From contig JAJRRT010000066.1 of the NCBI GenBank assembly GCA_024279255.1, forward strand, positions 1 to 64,000: 64,000 nt of DNA. Reading direction: 5' to 3'. Positions 8,802-19,373 of the stretch are shown here, piece by piece. The stretch's first letter is position 1, and every line of letters begins with the position of its first letter. This DNA comes from Deltaproteobacteria bacterium. GTDB taxonomy: Bacteria > Desulfobacterota > Desulfuromonadia > Desulfuromonadales > Geopsychrobacteraceae. Made by a program: the position numbers and the translations under genes. The notes under the pieces are model-generated. The model was not told the DNA's origin and made no database searches. It saw only the letters and a program-made list of their open reading frames with translations.

Positions 8802-10406
8802 TCAAGGGATCTGAAAACTGTCCGATCTCGCAAGAGCCCAGTATTTCTTAAAAATAGGACGACTGATTTCACCCAGGAGTTCACCATTCTCGAGGCCGGG
8901 ATAGATTTCATCATAGGTTTTTATTTCGGTAGGCCCTACACGTTGACAGATATGTCGTAGTTCCATCTGAGTTGGATGATCAAGCCCCAAAGCGGCAACA
9001 ATTTCGTTCAGGGTCTCCAGAGTATTTCGATGGTAATTAAATACCCTTTGAGATTTATCCGCTACGTCCAGGGCCCTGGCAAGCTTGAGGTCCTGAGTCG
9101 TTACACCCACCGGGCACATATTGCTGTGGCAGACTTGAGCCTGAATGCAACCGATAGCGAACATGAACGGCCGGGAGGCGTTGGCCCAGTCGGCACCTAA
9201 AGCCATGACTCCGCCGATCCTGCCGGCGGCGGCGATTTTGCCGCTGGCCCCGATCCTGACCCTATCGCGCATGCCGATTCCCAGCAGGGAATTATGAACG
9301 AAGGCCACACCCTCCCGTAACGGCATACCTATATGGTCAGAAAACTCCAGAGGTGCAGCGCCCGTGCCGCCCTCGCCTCCGTCGACTACGATGAAATCGG
9401 GAACGATTCCCGTCTCCAGCATCGCCTTACATACGCCGAGAAACTCCCAGGGCTGACCAACACACAACTTGAAGCCGATCGGCTTGCCGCCCGAAAGCTC
9501 ACGCAAACGACCGATGAACTCCAACAGTTCGATAGGGGTGGAAAATGCCGAATGGTAAGGAGGCGAGATGCAGTCTTCACCGAGAGGGATTTTGCGTGCC
9601 TCGGCAATTTCAGGGGTGATCTTCTCGGCCGGCAGTATTCCGCCATGGCCCGGTTTGGCACCCTGAGACAACTTGATCTCGATCATCTTGACCTGCTCAT
9701 CTTTGGCCTGTTCCGCGAACAGATCGGGATCAAAGGAGCCGTTCTTCTGCCGGCAACCGAAATAGCCGCTGCCGAATTGCCAACAGAGGTCGCCGCCATA
9801 TTCCCGATGGTAGCGGCTGATAGAACCTTCGCCGGTATTATGGAAAAAGTTTCCCATTTTGGCGCCCTTGTTCAGGGCCATAATGGCGTTGGAACTGAGG
9901 GCACCAAAACTCATACCGGAGATATTGAAGATCGAGGCCGAATAGGGCTGGCTGCATTGGGGACCACCGATCGTGATACGCGGTAATTCCTTCGCCTTGG
10001 CCTTGGGTGCCATTGAGTGGTTAAGCCAGACGTAATCAGACTGGTAGACATTCAACTCGGTGCCAAAGGCTTTTTTAGACGTGACATCCTTGGATCGCTG
10101 ATAAACCATCGACCGCTCATCTCGGTTGAACGGAGCCCCGCTTTTGTTGCTTTCCACGAAATACTGGTGCATCGGCGGCCCGATCGACTCAAGGAAAAAA
10201 CGACCATGACCGATAATCGGATAGTTGCGCAGCAGACTGTGATGTGTCTGTTTCAGATCATAAATACCGAGAGCTACCAGCGGCAGAGTGCCGAGAAGCG
10301 GCCAGAAAAATCCGACATGAAAAAAACCAAGCAGGAAAAAGATCACCGAAAGGCCAATGAGGGCCTGCAATGGAAGCATCCGGTATGTATGTTCGGTGCT
10401 GGACAT
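8802..10406 (-). CDS. FMN-binding glutamate synthase family protein
   Basis: 534 residues. The N-terminus has two membrane segments (about residues 12-47), followed by the central and FMN-binding region of ferredoxin- or NADPH-dependent glutamate synthase. Visible family signatures are GGEGGTGAAPLEFSDH near residue 345 and a cysteine cluster CIQAQVCHSNMCPVGV near 430, which corresponds to the 3Fe-4S site. The glutaminase and C-terminal GXGXG domains of full GltB are absent, as in the archaeal-type single-domain family. Its donor and true substrate are unknown. It ends a minus-strand run. Confidence 0.87.
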   Translation of the reverse strand: MSSTEHTYRMLPLQALIGLSVIFFLLGFFHVGFFWPLLGTLPLVALGIYDLKQTHHSLLRNYPIIGHGRFFLESIGPPMHQYFVESNKSGAPFNRDERSMVYQRSKDVTSKKAFGTELNVYQSDYVWLNHSMAPKAKAKELPRITIGGPQCSQPYSASIFNISGMSFGALSSNAIMALNKGAKMGNFFHNTGEGSISRYHREYGGDLCWQFGSGYFGCRQKNGSFDPDLFAEQAKDEQVKMIEIKLSQGAKPGHGGILPAEKITPEIAEARKIPLGEDCISPPYHSAFSTPIELLEFIGRLRELSGGKPIGFKLCVGQPWEFLGVCKAMLETGIVPDFIVVDGGEGGTGAAPLEFSDHIGMPLREGVAFVHNSLLGIGMRDRVRIGASGKIAAAGRIGGVMALGADWANASRPFMFAIGCIQAQVCHSNMCPVGVTTQDLKLARALDVADKSQRVFNYHRNTLETLNEIVAALGLDHPTQMELRHICQRVGPTEIKTYDEIYPGLENGELLGEISRPIFKKYWALARSDSFQIP

Positions 10407-10446
10407 AGGCTCACTTTCCTTTTAAGTAGTTCTGTGGAGCATTCCT

Positions 10447-11205
10447 CTACTTCTGGATCTCCAGCATGCGCGCCTTGTTATAAATCAGCCTGACGAGTTC
10501 ATATTCGAAAGGTGAACCTGTCTCGTAATAACGAAAATCAAGCCGGTGCCGGGTATCGACCGTCTGAAGCAAACTAATGCCAGCTTCAAAGGCACCTTGA
10601 TCCGGATGATCATCAAAGGGCTCGATCTGATCGTAAATTGCCTGTCTAACAGCGGTATCAACGACTAAACCGGCAGTATCCCGCAGATTGGATGGCCCGA
10701 AAATCGGCAGGACCAGATAGGGACCATTACCGACACCGTAGCGACCGAGGGTTTGACCGAAATCTTCGCGCTGACGATGGATTCCCAATGGAGTCGCCCA
10801 ATCAAAGAGTCCGCCGATACCGACGGTTGAATTGATAACAAATCGCCCCAACGCCTTCAAAGATGATTTTGCCTTGAGCTGTAAAACTGAATTACTGAAA
10901 TTTCTTACTTCTTCCAGGTTGAGGAAGAAATTTGAGATCCCCTGCTCCATTAAATCAGGAGTGATGTATTCGTAGCCGCCGACCACCGGCAGAAAAACAT
11001 ACCGATCAAATTTGGCATTGAAATAATACATCGAACGGTTAAAACCTTCCCATGGATCATAGACATCAATCGGATACGTTCGATCAGAGTCGACATATTT
11101 TGCAATGGGATGCTGTGAGGGAATCTCGTCCGCCTGCGGGGGTAAGCTTGCGCTGCAGCCGGTCAAGAGAATTGCGGCCAGGATAAATATCAGAATTCTG
11201 TTCAT
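10447..11205 (-). CDS. mlaA: Outer-membrane lipid asymmetry lipoprotein MlaA (VacJ)
   Basis: 252 residues from the ATG at 11205 (the frame is open to 11226). The lipoprotein signal ends ILLTGCSAS. The family core is clear: YDPWEGFNRSMYYFNAKFD near residue 55 and NSTVGIGGLFDWATPLGI near 130. MlaA removes mislocalised phospholipids from the outer leaflet of the outer membrane and hands them to the Mla pathway. Other mla genes are not adjacent; the upstream neighbour is a secreted hydrolase 17 bases away, so the two are probably co-transcribed. Confidence 0.92.
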   Translation of the reverse strand: MNRILIFILAAILLTGCSASLPPQADEIPSQHPIAKYVDSDRTYPIDVYDPWEGFNRSMYYFNAKFDRYVFLPVVGGYEYITPDLMEQGISNFFLNLEEVRNFSNSVLQLKAKSSLKALGRFVINSTVGIGGLFDWATPLGIHRQREDFGQTLGRYGVGNGPYLVLPIFGPSNLRDTAGLVVDTAVRQAIYDQIEPFDDHPDQGAFEAGISLLQTVDTRHRLDFRYYETGSPFEYELVRLIYNKARMLEIQK

Positions 11206-11222
11206 AGCAAACCCTCTCTGCT

Positions 11223-12491
11223 TCAATTAGTAAAGAAGCCGGTAACCGACTCTAAAGTATCTGGATAGGCCAAATTACCCATGTGCCCTCCCCATGGGAA
11301 TATTGTGGCGCGGTCGCCGAAAACCTGCTTTAAATATTCAACCTCATCAGGCGTTAGAATTAGATCATCCGCATTGGTCAACACGCCGATCTTGTCGCTC
11401 TGTCTCAGGTAGGGTTCCAGAACTTTCAAGCTTAACTGGGTCACCAGCTCTTCTCGCGAAGCAGTTATTCCCCGCGCCGCAAAATATGGCCGGAAAAATT
11501 CATCAAAATACTCTTCATAGCTGATCCGAAAAGCCACCTTGGCATAATCGGTTATCTGATCACTCCGCGAAAGAGTACGATTCTTCGGCACGATGTAGCC
11601 ATGTCGCGTGACGACATCTGAGGTAAAGATCATATTAACCAGCGAGACCCGGAAGGAGAAGCCAATCAGGGAAGCCATTCCCTCTCGTTTCGGCTGTTTA
11701 TCCTTATAAACCTGATAGAGAAAGTCGTTAAAACCAATGAAATCCCCCTGCTGGTAGGTATCTGAAAAAGCTTCGAAGGTTCGGCCAAGAACCTGACCGA
11801 CATTCTCCACACCGAGATTGTCTACCAGCATGTTATCGAGCTTGGTCACCGAATTCAGCAGACTGACCGGCGGATTGATCAGCAACACCTTCTCAAAAGC
11901 GAATAGTTGCCTGGCTTCATCGAGTTTGGAAACAAAGGCAGCGTTTGCCGCCCCGAGACTGTAGCCGGTCAGCGCATATGTTGAAATATCCAGCCGCTTT
12001 TGCAGCTTCTTGGAGATCAGTTCCATGACCCGGTAAAGATCACGGGCATCCTCATGCATCAGGCCGGGCAGGCCGCTTTCAGAGGCGGAGACGATAAAGT
12101 TGGGATGGGTTGGCGAGGAGAGCGAAACCACATGATAGCCAGCCTGATAAAAGGCTTTTTGCAATAGTTGCATTTTCGACGACTTGTGACTGGCACCGGT
12201 CCCGGCAATGACAAAGATCAACGGGGCCTCGCCTTTCTGATAGGCCAGAGAATATTTCAGGGTCTTGTCGTACCAGAAAATTTCTGGAACTTCACGCTCT
12301 GGGAAGACCGTCAACTCCAGTTCCTTTACATGTTTAACCTCGGGTAGCTCGGCTTTGAATTCATTCGGCGTGCCAACAATGGTCGCCGCATAGGCGTCGC
12401 GTAGCGGATAATCATAGGCTGCTACGACTGGTGCTGCGCCGACCAGGCTGAGCATCAAGGTCATGATGAGCACGTGCTGACTTATTCGCAT
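11223..12491 (-). CDS. Secreted alpha/beta hydrolase-like protein
   Basis: 422 residues with an N-terminal signal peptide (about 1-25). An alpha/beta hydrolase fold is suggested by the oxyanion-type strand FVIAGTGASHKS near residue 95, the nucleophile elbow GYSLGAANA near residue 175 and a C-terminal histidine in PWGGHMGN. It lies directly upstream of mlaA with a short gap, so a role in envelope lipid metabolism is plausible but not shown. Serine esterase or lipase activity is inferred from the motifs only. Confidence 0.75.
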   Translation of the reverse strand: MRISQHVLIMTLMLSLVGAAPVVAAYDYPLRDAYAATIVGTPNEFKAELPEVKHVKELELTVFPEREVPEIFWYDKTLKYSLAYQKGEAPLIFVIAGTGASHKSSKMQLLQKAFYQAGYHVVSLSSPTHPNFIVSASESGLPGLMHEDARDLYRVMELISKKLQKRLDISTYALTGYSLGAANAAFVSKLDEARQLFAFEKVLLINPPVSLLNSVTKLDNMLVDNLGVENVGQVLGRTFEAFSDTYQQGDFIGFNDFLYQVYKDKQPKREGMASLIGFSFRVSLVNMIFTSDVVTRHGYIVPKNRTLSRSDQITDYAKVAFRISYEEYFDEFFRPYFAARGITASREELVTQLSLKVLEPYLRQSDKIGVLTNADDLILTPDEVEYLKQVFGDRATIFPWGGHMGNLAYPDTLESVTGFFTN

Positions 12492-12566
12492 GGTGCTTTC
12501 TCCTTTTTTTCGATGACATCAGCCAATGAAAACCCTCTGCACAGGCTTCTGGTTGATATTTCCACT

Positions 12567-13253
12567 TTATTTATTCTCCGCACCGGCGACATGCATCCCC
12601 ACCAGGCGCGCGACCAGCACCGCCATATAGGTCTGGCCAACGATCCCTTCAAGCATCGAAAAAGACCTGGCAACCCCTGTCATCGGGGTAATATCGCCAT
12701 AGCCGACCGTCGTCAAAGTAATGAAGCTGTAGTACATAAAACCTGAATCGTCTTGTTCCAACAAGATATCCGGAAAACTGAATGAGGCGGGCTGCAAAGA
12801 TTCGATTACCCCGTAGGCAAAGCCCCACATTGCCCCAAACAGAAGATAGACGACCAATGCCGCTGAAATCACTTCCCAGGTCACCGTTCGAACAGTAAAT
12901 ACGAAAGTAAGGATGATTCCGGCGACAAGGGCAAAATAAGCAATCCCGGAAACTCTTCCGATAAGGGTCAGATGCGGAATATCGAGTCCAAAGTATCCAA
13001 TCCAGACCGATAGCAACATCGGGATCGACAGTACAACGGCAACCCATGGGACGTATTTTTTCTGACTTACGGCAAAGCAGCCGAAAACAAATATCAGCGA
13101 CAAGGTGACATCAAAGACTATCCGCAGAATCCTGAATTCTACTATCAGCGGCCCAATAACAATTGTCAGCAAAAGTGCGATCAAGAGATAGTAAAATCTG
13201 TGCTGTTTATACTTGAGCAGGCGCGTTCCCAAAGAACCTCCATTATGAAGCAA
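12567..13253 (-). CDS. Potassium-channel family membrane protein
   Basis: 228 residues with about six hydrophobic segments. The last two flank the pore loop TLTTVGYGDITPMTG (about residues 175-190), the K+ selectivity filter T-V-G-Y-G-D. This is the Ion_trans_2 arrangement without a C-terminal RCK domain. It lies between the RND pump gene and the secreted hydrolase on the same strand; no functional link is evident. Confidence 0.88.
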   Translation of the reverse strand: MLHNGGSLGTRLLKYKQHRFYYLLIALLLTIVIGPLIVEFRILRIVFDVTLSLIFVFGCFAVSQKKYVPWVAVVLSIPMLLSVWIGYFGLDIPHLTLIGRVSGIAYFALVAGIILTFVFTVRTVTWEVISAALVVYLLFGAMWGFAYGVIESLQPASFSFPDILLEQDDSGFMYYSFITLTTVGYGDITPMTGVARSFSMLEGIVGQTYMAVLVARLVGMHVAGAENK

Positions 13254-13283
13254 TCAGCTTTGTTCGCTCGGTGGCCTACTGAC

Positions 13284-16200
13284 CTAATCGCCCTGCGGTG
13301 ACGGCACCTTTAAAAACATACAGTAGAGTACCGGCACCACGAACATGGTCAGAAAGGTTCCGACCGTTAAACCGGCCATGATGGCAACCGCCATCCCGAA
13401 CCAGAACACATCCTGCAGTAGCGGGACAACGCCGAGCACGGTGGTCGCGGCAGCTAAAACCACCGGGCGTAGGCGGGCTACCGCTGCTTCGATGACGGAA
13501 TCATACTGCGACTTACCCAAGGACAGGTTGGCGTTAACCTCATCAAGCAGCACGATGGAGTTCTTGATCATCATCCCCACCAGGCTCATGGCACCCAGCA
13601 ATGCCATGAAACCGAAGGGAGCACCGAAACCGAGCAGTCCGCCGGTAATCCCGATCAACGCAAATGGAATAGTGCAGAGGATCACCAACGGCGGACGGAA
13701 GGCATTGAACAGGGCGATGATGATGAATAAAATGACGGCAAAGGCCGGTACCACACCGGGTAACAGCGCCGCCTGTGAATTGGCCTGATCCTCGGTCTCC
13801 CCTCCCCAGTTAAAGGCATAGCCCGGCGGCAGGTCGATGTTCTCGACCTGTTGCTTGATATTTGCCATCACCGTCGGCAAGGTTTGACCAAGGATCGGGT
13901 TGGCCTGGATGGTAATCGTCCGGCGCCGGTCACGGCGCCAGATAAATTGCTCTTCCCAGTCTACGCGGACATCATCTGTCACCTGGGCCATCGGCACCGT
14001 CGAGGTGGAGAGTCCCGCTTGGACCTGCAGCACATCAAAGGAGCCAAGACTAGCCCGATCCGCTTCCGGATGGCGGAGGATGATCGGGATCAGTTCATCT
14101 CCCTCACGATACAGACCCACACTGCGGCCATCATAGGCTCGCTTGGTGGCATTCGCCAGATCCTCCCGTGAGACACCGGCCCAGCGGCCCCGTTCCTGGT
14201 TATAGATCGGGACCAGCCGCGGCACCCTCTGCCGCCAGTCGGTCTCTATGGCGCCGACGAGCGGTTCTGCCCGCAGAATATTTAGCACTTTTTCTGCCTG
14301 CGCCCGTAACACATCGGTTTCGGCAGTGGCCGGGCCACTGATCCGGGCCTGGAATTTCCAGGTCTGGCCGGGGCCGACGGCAAACTTACGTAGCATGACC
14401 AGCGAATCGGGATAGTTCTCCTTGGTCCAGGGATCGAGCTCTTTCAGAAGCGGATCGATATCATTGAGACTCTTCACGTTGACGATCAGTTGTGCGTAAG
14501 CAGGATTGGTTTTTTCAGGTTCCACCGGCAGATAGAACCGGGGCGGACCGGCACCGATGAAACTGGTCACTGCTTCAACCCGCTCATCCTGTTGAAGTTT
14601 GTTTTCAAGCTTAACCAGACCCTGTGAGGTGACTTCAATCCGTGTACCCTGCGGATTGTAGAAATCGATCATGAACTTGCTCATCGACGAGTCGGGGAAA
14701 AACAACTGCTCGACAAAACCGAAACTGAACACGGAAGCGACCAGCAGTGCCAACATGCTCCCAATGAAGATCAAACGGAGTCGGATCGCCTTTTCCAGCA
14801 GGGTACGAAACAGCACAAACAACTTGCCCCCATAGGGGTCTTTTTGCTCCCCTCCGGACTTCGGATCGGGCAGCATGTCGATACATTTGATCGGCGTCAG
14901 GGTCATGGAGATCAGCCAACTGATCAGCAATGAAATTCCGACCACCAGAAAAAGTGACTGACAGTATTCGCCGGTACTATCGGTTGAGCCACCGATGGGG
15001 TAAAAAGCCATCACGGCGATAACCGTCGCACCGAGTAAAGGGATGGACGGTTTACCCGCCGCCTCGATAGCGGCATCAGCCTTACTCTTGCCCTGCTCAC
15101 GCAACATCACGTAGCCATCTGCCACGACGATGGAATTATCGACCATCATACCAAGGGCAATAACCAGCGCTCCCAGGGACATCCGCTGCAGATCAAAACC
15201 CATTATCGCCATGATGATGAAGGTGCCGAGGATGGTCAGCAGCAGATCGATGCCGATGAGTACCCCCATCCGCCAGCCCATCGATACGGCCAATACCAAC
15301 AGTACAATGCCTACGGCCTCGGCCAGGCTGACAAAGAACCCGGAAATTGAGGCATCAACGACATCGGACATCCAATGGACTTTCTGTAATTCGAGTCCGA
15401 TCGGTAATTCGGCAACCAGTTCGGCAAGGCGTGCATCAACCGCCTTACCAACATCAACCACGTTAACACCGCTGGCATTGGTTATTGAAATGGCGAGAGC
15501 CGGTTGACCGTTCAGACGCATCAATTGTCGGGGTGGATCCTGATAACCACGCTTGACTGTTCCCAGATCACGGATACGGATCAATTCATCGGTTTTGAGC
15601 GCCGACTGCCCCAGCCCCAGCGCCTGAATGCTGTCGATCAGCGAAGGGATAATCGCAACTTCAGCGATATCTTCTGGAGACCGGTATTCCCCAGTGGGAG
15701 CCACGCGGACACGTTTATCACGCAAATTGACACTGCCAGCATCGACAACAATATTCTGTTTCTGCAGGGCCTGGATCAGACTCATGTCGCTCATTCCGAC
15801 CTGCGAGAGCTGACTTTCGGACGCTTCAAGATAGATGACTTTTTTCTGCACCCCCCAGAAATCAACCCGAGCCACCCCTTCGACCAGACTGATCTCCTTC
15901 TTCAAACCTTTGGCGGCCTCTTCCATCTCGGCATAAGAAAAACCGTCGCCGGTCAGCGCAAGCAGCAGGCCGTAAACGTCGCCAAAGTCATCATTGATGA
16001 TCGGCCGGTTGGCTCCAGGCGGTAGAGATTCTTCGATGTCGCGGATTTTGCGCCGCATTTCATCCCAGACCTGCGGCAGCCGATCGGCCCAATAGTCGGA
16101 TTTAATATTGACCCAGATCTGCGAATAACCGGGAGCTGAAAAGGATTTAACATAATCGAGCTGCTTCAGTTGCTGCAGAGCCGTCTCGATCCGATCGGTG

Positions 16201-16388
16201 ACCTCAAGCTCCACCTCTTCGGCAGTCGCACCCGGATAGGTGGTGACAACCACGGCGGTCTTGATACTGAAGGCCGGATCCTCAAGCTGCCCAAGGGAAA
16301 AGAAACTGGCAAGCCCGGCAACCACCAGCAGAACAGTCACGAAATAGGTAACATTTTTTTTCTCGATCGCTATTTTGGCAAGATTCAC
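13284..16388 (-). CDS. RND efflux pump inner-membrane subunit
   Basis: 1034 residues, the standard length for an AcrB/HAE-type RND transporter. It starts MNLAKIAIEKKNVTYF, then has large periplasmic loops after TM1 and TM7 and twelve predicted membrane segments; the region ALGMMVDNSIVVADGYVMLR near residue 410 carries the charged TM4 residues of proton relay. It is the third gene of a TolC-adaptor-RND operon read leftwards from about 19.2 kb. Substrates cannot be inferred. Confidence 0.95.
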   Translation of the reverse strand: MNLAKIAIEKKNVTYFVTVLLVVAGLASFFSLGQLEDPAFSIKTAVVVTTYPGATAEEVELEVTDRIETALQQLKQLDYVKSFSAPGYSQIWVNIKSDYWADRLPQVWDEMRRKIRDIEESLPPGANRPIINDDFGDVYGLLLALTGDGFSYAEMEEAAKGLKKEISLVEGVARVDFWGVQKKVIYLEASESQLSQVGMSDMSLIQALQKQNIVVDAGSVNLRDKRVRVAPTGEYRSPEDIAEVAIIPSLIDSIQALGLGQSALKTDELIRIRDLGTVKRGYQDPPRQLMRLNGQPALAISITNASGVNVVDVGKAVDARLAELVAELPIGLELQKVHWMSDVVDASISGFFVSLAEAVGIVLLVLAVSMGWRMGVLIGIDLLLTILGTFIIMAIMGFDLQRMSLGALVIALGMMVDNSIVVADGYVMLREQGKSKADAAIEAAGKPSIPLLGATVIAVMAFYPIGGSTDSTGEYCQSLFLVVGISLLISWLISMTLTPIKCIDMLPDPKSGGEQKDPYGGKLFVLFRTLLEKAIRLRLIFIGSMLALLVASVFSFGFVEQLFFPDSSMSKFMIDFYNPQGTRIEVTSQGLVKLENKLQQDERVEAVTSFIGAGPPRFYLPVEPEKTNPAYAQLIVNVKSLNDIDPLLKELDPWTKENYPDSLVMLRKFAVGPGQTWKFQARISGPATAETDVLRAQAEKVLNILRAEPLVGAIETDWRQRVPRLVPIYNQERGRWAGVSREDLANATKRAYDGRSVGLYREGDELIPIILRHPEADRASLGSFDVLQVQAGLSTSTVPMAQVTDDVRVDWEEQFIWRRDRRRTITIQANPILGQTLPTVMANIKQQVENIDLPPGYAFNWGGETEDQANSQAALLPGVVPAFAVILFIIIALFNAFRPPLVILCTIPFALIGITGGLLGFGAPFGFMALLGAMSLVGMMIKNSIVLLDEVNANLSLGKSQYDSVIEAAVARLRPVVLAAATTVLGVVPLLQDVFWFGMAVAIMAGLTVGTFLTMFVVPVLYCMFLKVPSPQGD

Positions 16389-16409
16389 GTTATCTCCTCC
16401 GGCATGGAG

Positions 16410-17516
16410 TTACTCGAGGATACGAACTAGTTGACCTTCGACCAAGGTATTCACGCCAGCGGTGGCAATCCATTCTCCGGTGCTCAGCCCCTTAACCAGA
16501 ATACCGGTGTCGGTCAGACCCCCGATTTCAACCTGGCGTCGACTGACCTTGTTGTTATCGGTATCAATGACCCAGACAAATGAGTTATCGCCCTGATCGG
16601 AGAATACAGCCACCACCGGTATTTCTACAGCTTCGGCTTGCTCCTGCCGGGCGATCTTTTCAACCGCTTGGCGATCACCACGAGCCTTGCCGGCCATACC
16701 GGATAGCACCTTGAAACCTTTCGGCTGATCCATAATCAGGGTGACCGGATAGGTCCGCGTGGTTTGCGAAGCCTCCGTACCGATCTCTTTGATTGTCGCT
16801 GGGATTTCGATTTCGGGATTAGCATCAAATACCACAAAGGCCTTAGGAACCTTATGGGCATGGATCATCATGCGTTCAGGAATCTGGATCGTAAATTCGA
16901 CCTGTCGGGTATCGACCAGTCGAACAATCTGCTGCTTGGCCTGAACATCTTCGAAATTCTGGACGAACTTCTCAACGACTGTCCCCTTAAACGGAGCATT
17001 CAAGGTGGTATAGCCGAGACTGTCTCTGGCCCTGGTGACTGCGGACTGTGCAGAATTCAGTTGTGCGCGCGCGCTGATCATCTCACCGCGCCGGGTATCG
17101 ACCATCGATCGGCTGACGGCACCCGGATCCTGAAGGCGGATATTCTCGACCCGTTTAAACTCAGTCTCGGCCAGATCCTCGGCAGCCTGAACCTTGCGCA
17201 ACTGAGCCTGGGCGTTTTGCAGTTCCACCTGGTAGTCACGCGGATCAAGCCGCGCCAGCAGATTGCCCTTTTTCACTTCATCGCCCAGCTTTACCGGAAA
17301 CTCAGCCAGGGTGCCAGCCACCCGGAACGCCAGATTGGCTTCCTGTGTTGCCTTGGCCTTGCCGGGAAACCAGCGACTGGCAAATGCCTCTACGCCACCG
17401 ATCTGAACGGCCTTAATGGGACGAATCTGAACCTCTTTTACTTCTTCCTCGGCGCAACCGGTCAGCAGGGTTGTACCCAGCAGGAACATGATCAGCAGAA
17501 GCAATCCTTTATTCAT
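16410..17516 (-). CDS. RND efflux periplasmic adaptor (MFP) lipoprotein
   Basis: 368 residues. The lipoprotein signal ends LLTGCAEEE. The body has the usual adaptor layout: barrel-sandwich (GDEVKKGNLLARLDPRDY near residue 75), alpha-hairpin (about 95-165), second barrel-sandwich strand (TTLNAPFKGTVVEKF), then beta-barrel and membrane-proximal domains. It lies 21 bases upstream of the RND gene and about 90 bases downstream of the outer-membrane channel gene. Confidence 0.94.
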   Translation of the reverse strand: MNKGLLLLIMFLLGTTLLTGCAEEEVKEVQIRPIKAVQIGGVEAFASRWFPGKAKATQEANLAFRVAGTLAEFPVKLGDEVKKGNLLARLDPRDYQVELQNAQAQLRKVQAAEDLAETEFKRVENIRLQDPGAVSRSMVDTRRGEMISARAQLNSAQSAVTRARDSLGYTTLNAPFKGTVVEKFVQNFEDVQAKQQIVRLVDTRQVEFTIQIPERMMIHAHKVPKAFVVFDANPEIEIPATIKEIGTEASQTTRTYPVTLIMDQPKGFKVLSGMAGKARGDRQAVEKIARQEQAEAVEIPVVAVFSDQGDNSFVWVIDTDNNKVSRRQVEIGGLTDTGILVKGLSTGEWIATAGVNTLVEGQLVRILE

Positions 17517-17603
17517 CGTTTCACCTGTCGTCTAGGGGTCCGTCAAGACCGACAGACCCTTTGGTTGTGAAAAAGCTTATCCAGGTCACCTCTTGCAGTG
17601 TGA

Positions 17604-19235
17604 CTACCAATCCGGAGCCCGCCAACTATCGTTAACCGGTTTTTCGGCAGGCGAAGTCGGACTGTCCGTGAGTATCCCCCCCCAGTCGGTCCGTTCTGCC
17701 ATCTGGTCACGGGTCTTAGCAGAAACAAAGTCCTGACCGGTGCGAATCTGCCAGCCGCCTCCCAGGGCTTTATAAACCCCAACCATATTAAGTGCTACCG
17801 AACCGCGGGTTTCTGTCGAACGGTCCTGGGCAGAGCTTAAACCTCGCTGAGTATCGAGGACCCGCTGGAAATCGACCAGTCCCTCGCGATACTGCAGGTT
17901 AGCCAGCTCAACCGAGCGCTGCGACGCATCGACCGCCTGTTGCAGAAAAATCAACTGTTGACGATCATTGACCAGCCCGGCCAGTGAATCTTCGACCTCT
18001 CGGGCGGCACGCAAAACTATATTCTGATAATTGACCAGCAATTGTTGTAGGCGGGCATCCTGAACCCTGACCTGGTTCTTGATCCGACCATAATTGAAGA
18101 TGTCCCAGCCGATCGCCGGACCACCAAAGTATTCCACACTGTCACTGTCGAACAGATCGCCATGATCACTATCGCCGATCCGGGTCAAGGGACTGGCACT
18201 GGCACGCAGTCCCACCGATCCGATCAAAGTAAAATGGGGATAGAGATCGGCCTTAGCCACACCAATCAAGGAACTCTGGGTAATCGCCAGCAGTTCCGCC
18301 TGGCGCACATCAGGCCTGCGACGGAGTAGTTCCGCAGGCATCCCTATGGCGACTGAAACCGGCACATCAGGAATAACTTCGGGACCTGAGATTAACTGAT
18401 CGACATGTTGCGGTGGAATTCCAAGCAGGATGGCAAGACCGTTCTCAGCCTGGCGCAGCGAAGCCTGAAAGGTTGGAATGATCGCCTGGGTATTGGCCAG
18501 CAGGTTGCGCGCCTGCTGCACATCGAGCTCGGTCACCAGACCGCCGTCAAAGCGGACCTCAGCGATCTCCAGCGAACGCCTCTGAATGATTACGTTCGCT
18601 TGCGCAACCTCGATGCGCTCTTCAAGGGTGCGGATCAGAATATAGGTTCGCGCCACCTCAGCCGTCAGGCTGACCAGAAAGCTATCGTAATCAGCGATGC
18701 TGGCCAGCAGGCTGGCATCAGCCGCCTGCAGTCCGCGTCTGAACTTCCCCCAGAAATCAAGCTCCCAGGCGGCATCAAAACCGACGGAACTCTCGCTAAA
18801 GTTAAGATCGCCGCCAATCGTATTGGCGCCATGTTTCGAAGCGCCTGCCGCACCGAAGCCAGCGGTCAGGGACTGCTGTTGCGGGTAAAGGTTGCCGGTA
18901 GCGATGCCAAGCTGTGCCCGGGCTTCAAGGATGCGCAGACCGGCAATCTGCAGATCAAGGTTCTGCTGATAAGCCTGATCGATCAGGGAATTGAGTACCG
19001 GATCCTCAAAGGATCGCCACCAGTCTGCGTGTTGTTCGGAGGTTGTGCGCAGACTATCGTCAGCCTCTGTGGCCCAGGAATCAGATAATGGGGCCGTCGG
19101 GCTGGTAAAGTCTGGGCCGACCATCGCACAGCCGCTTAAAACAGCACCGATTACAAACAGGCTGAGCAACCGTAACTTTGAAGAAAGTTGTCTTGAGAAC
19201 GATGTGTTCGGAAAGAACCGACTGAGGATCTTCAC
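17604..19235 (-). CDS. Outer-membrane efflux channel, TolC/NodT family
   Basis: 543 residues. N-terminal lipoprotein signal ending LSGCAMVGPDF, then two repeats of the long-helix OEP domain typical of NodT-type channels (PLSDSWATE..., AELLRRRPDVRQAELLA near residue 300). It completes the tripartite pump with the two genes downstream and is the first gene of the operon. A promoter block shared with three other genes lies about 170 bases upstream of its start (19374-19427). Confidence 0.93.
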   Translation of the reverse strand: MKILSRFFPNTSFSRQLSSKLRLLSLFVIGAVLSGCAMVGPDFTSPTAPLSDSWATEADDSLRTTSEQHADWWRSFEDPVLNSLIDQAYQQNLDLQIAGLRILEARAQLGIATGNLYPQQQSLTAGFGAAGASKHGANTIGGDLNFSESSVGFDAAWELDFWGKFRRGLQAADASLLASIADYDSFLVSLTAEVARTYILIRTLEERIEVAQANVIIQRRSLEIAEVRFDGGLVTELDVQQARNLLANTQAIIPTFQASLRQAENGLAILLGIPPQHVDQLISGPEVIPDVPVSVAIGMPAELLRRRPDVRQAELLAITQSSLIGVAKADLYPHFTLIGSVGLRASASPLTRIGDSDHGDLFDSDSVEYFGGPAIGWDIFNYGRIKNQVRVQDARLQQLLVNYQNIVLRAAREVEDSLAGLVNDRQQLIFLQQAVDASQRSVELANLQYREGLVDFQRVLDTQRGLSSAQDRSTETRGSVALNMVGVYKALGGGWQIRTGQDFVSAKTRDQMAERTDWGGILTDSPTSPAEKPVNDSWRAPDW

Positions 19236-19373
19236 TAGATATACCCTCCATCAAATGGAATTTATGAAGTTTGCAGGCAATAAAAATCTACATTCCTTCA
19301 TTCTGAGTTGCCCCGTCTCCGCACGAGTCTGCTCTCTTCCACCGCTAACCCATTGAGAGCATAAACTTGCTAT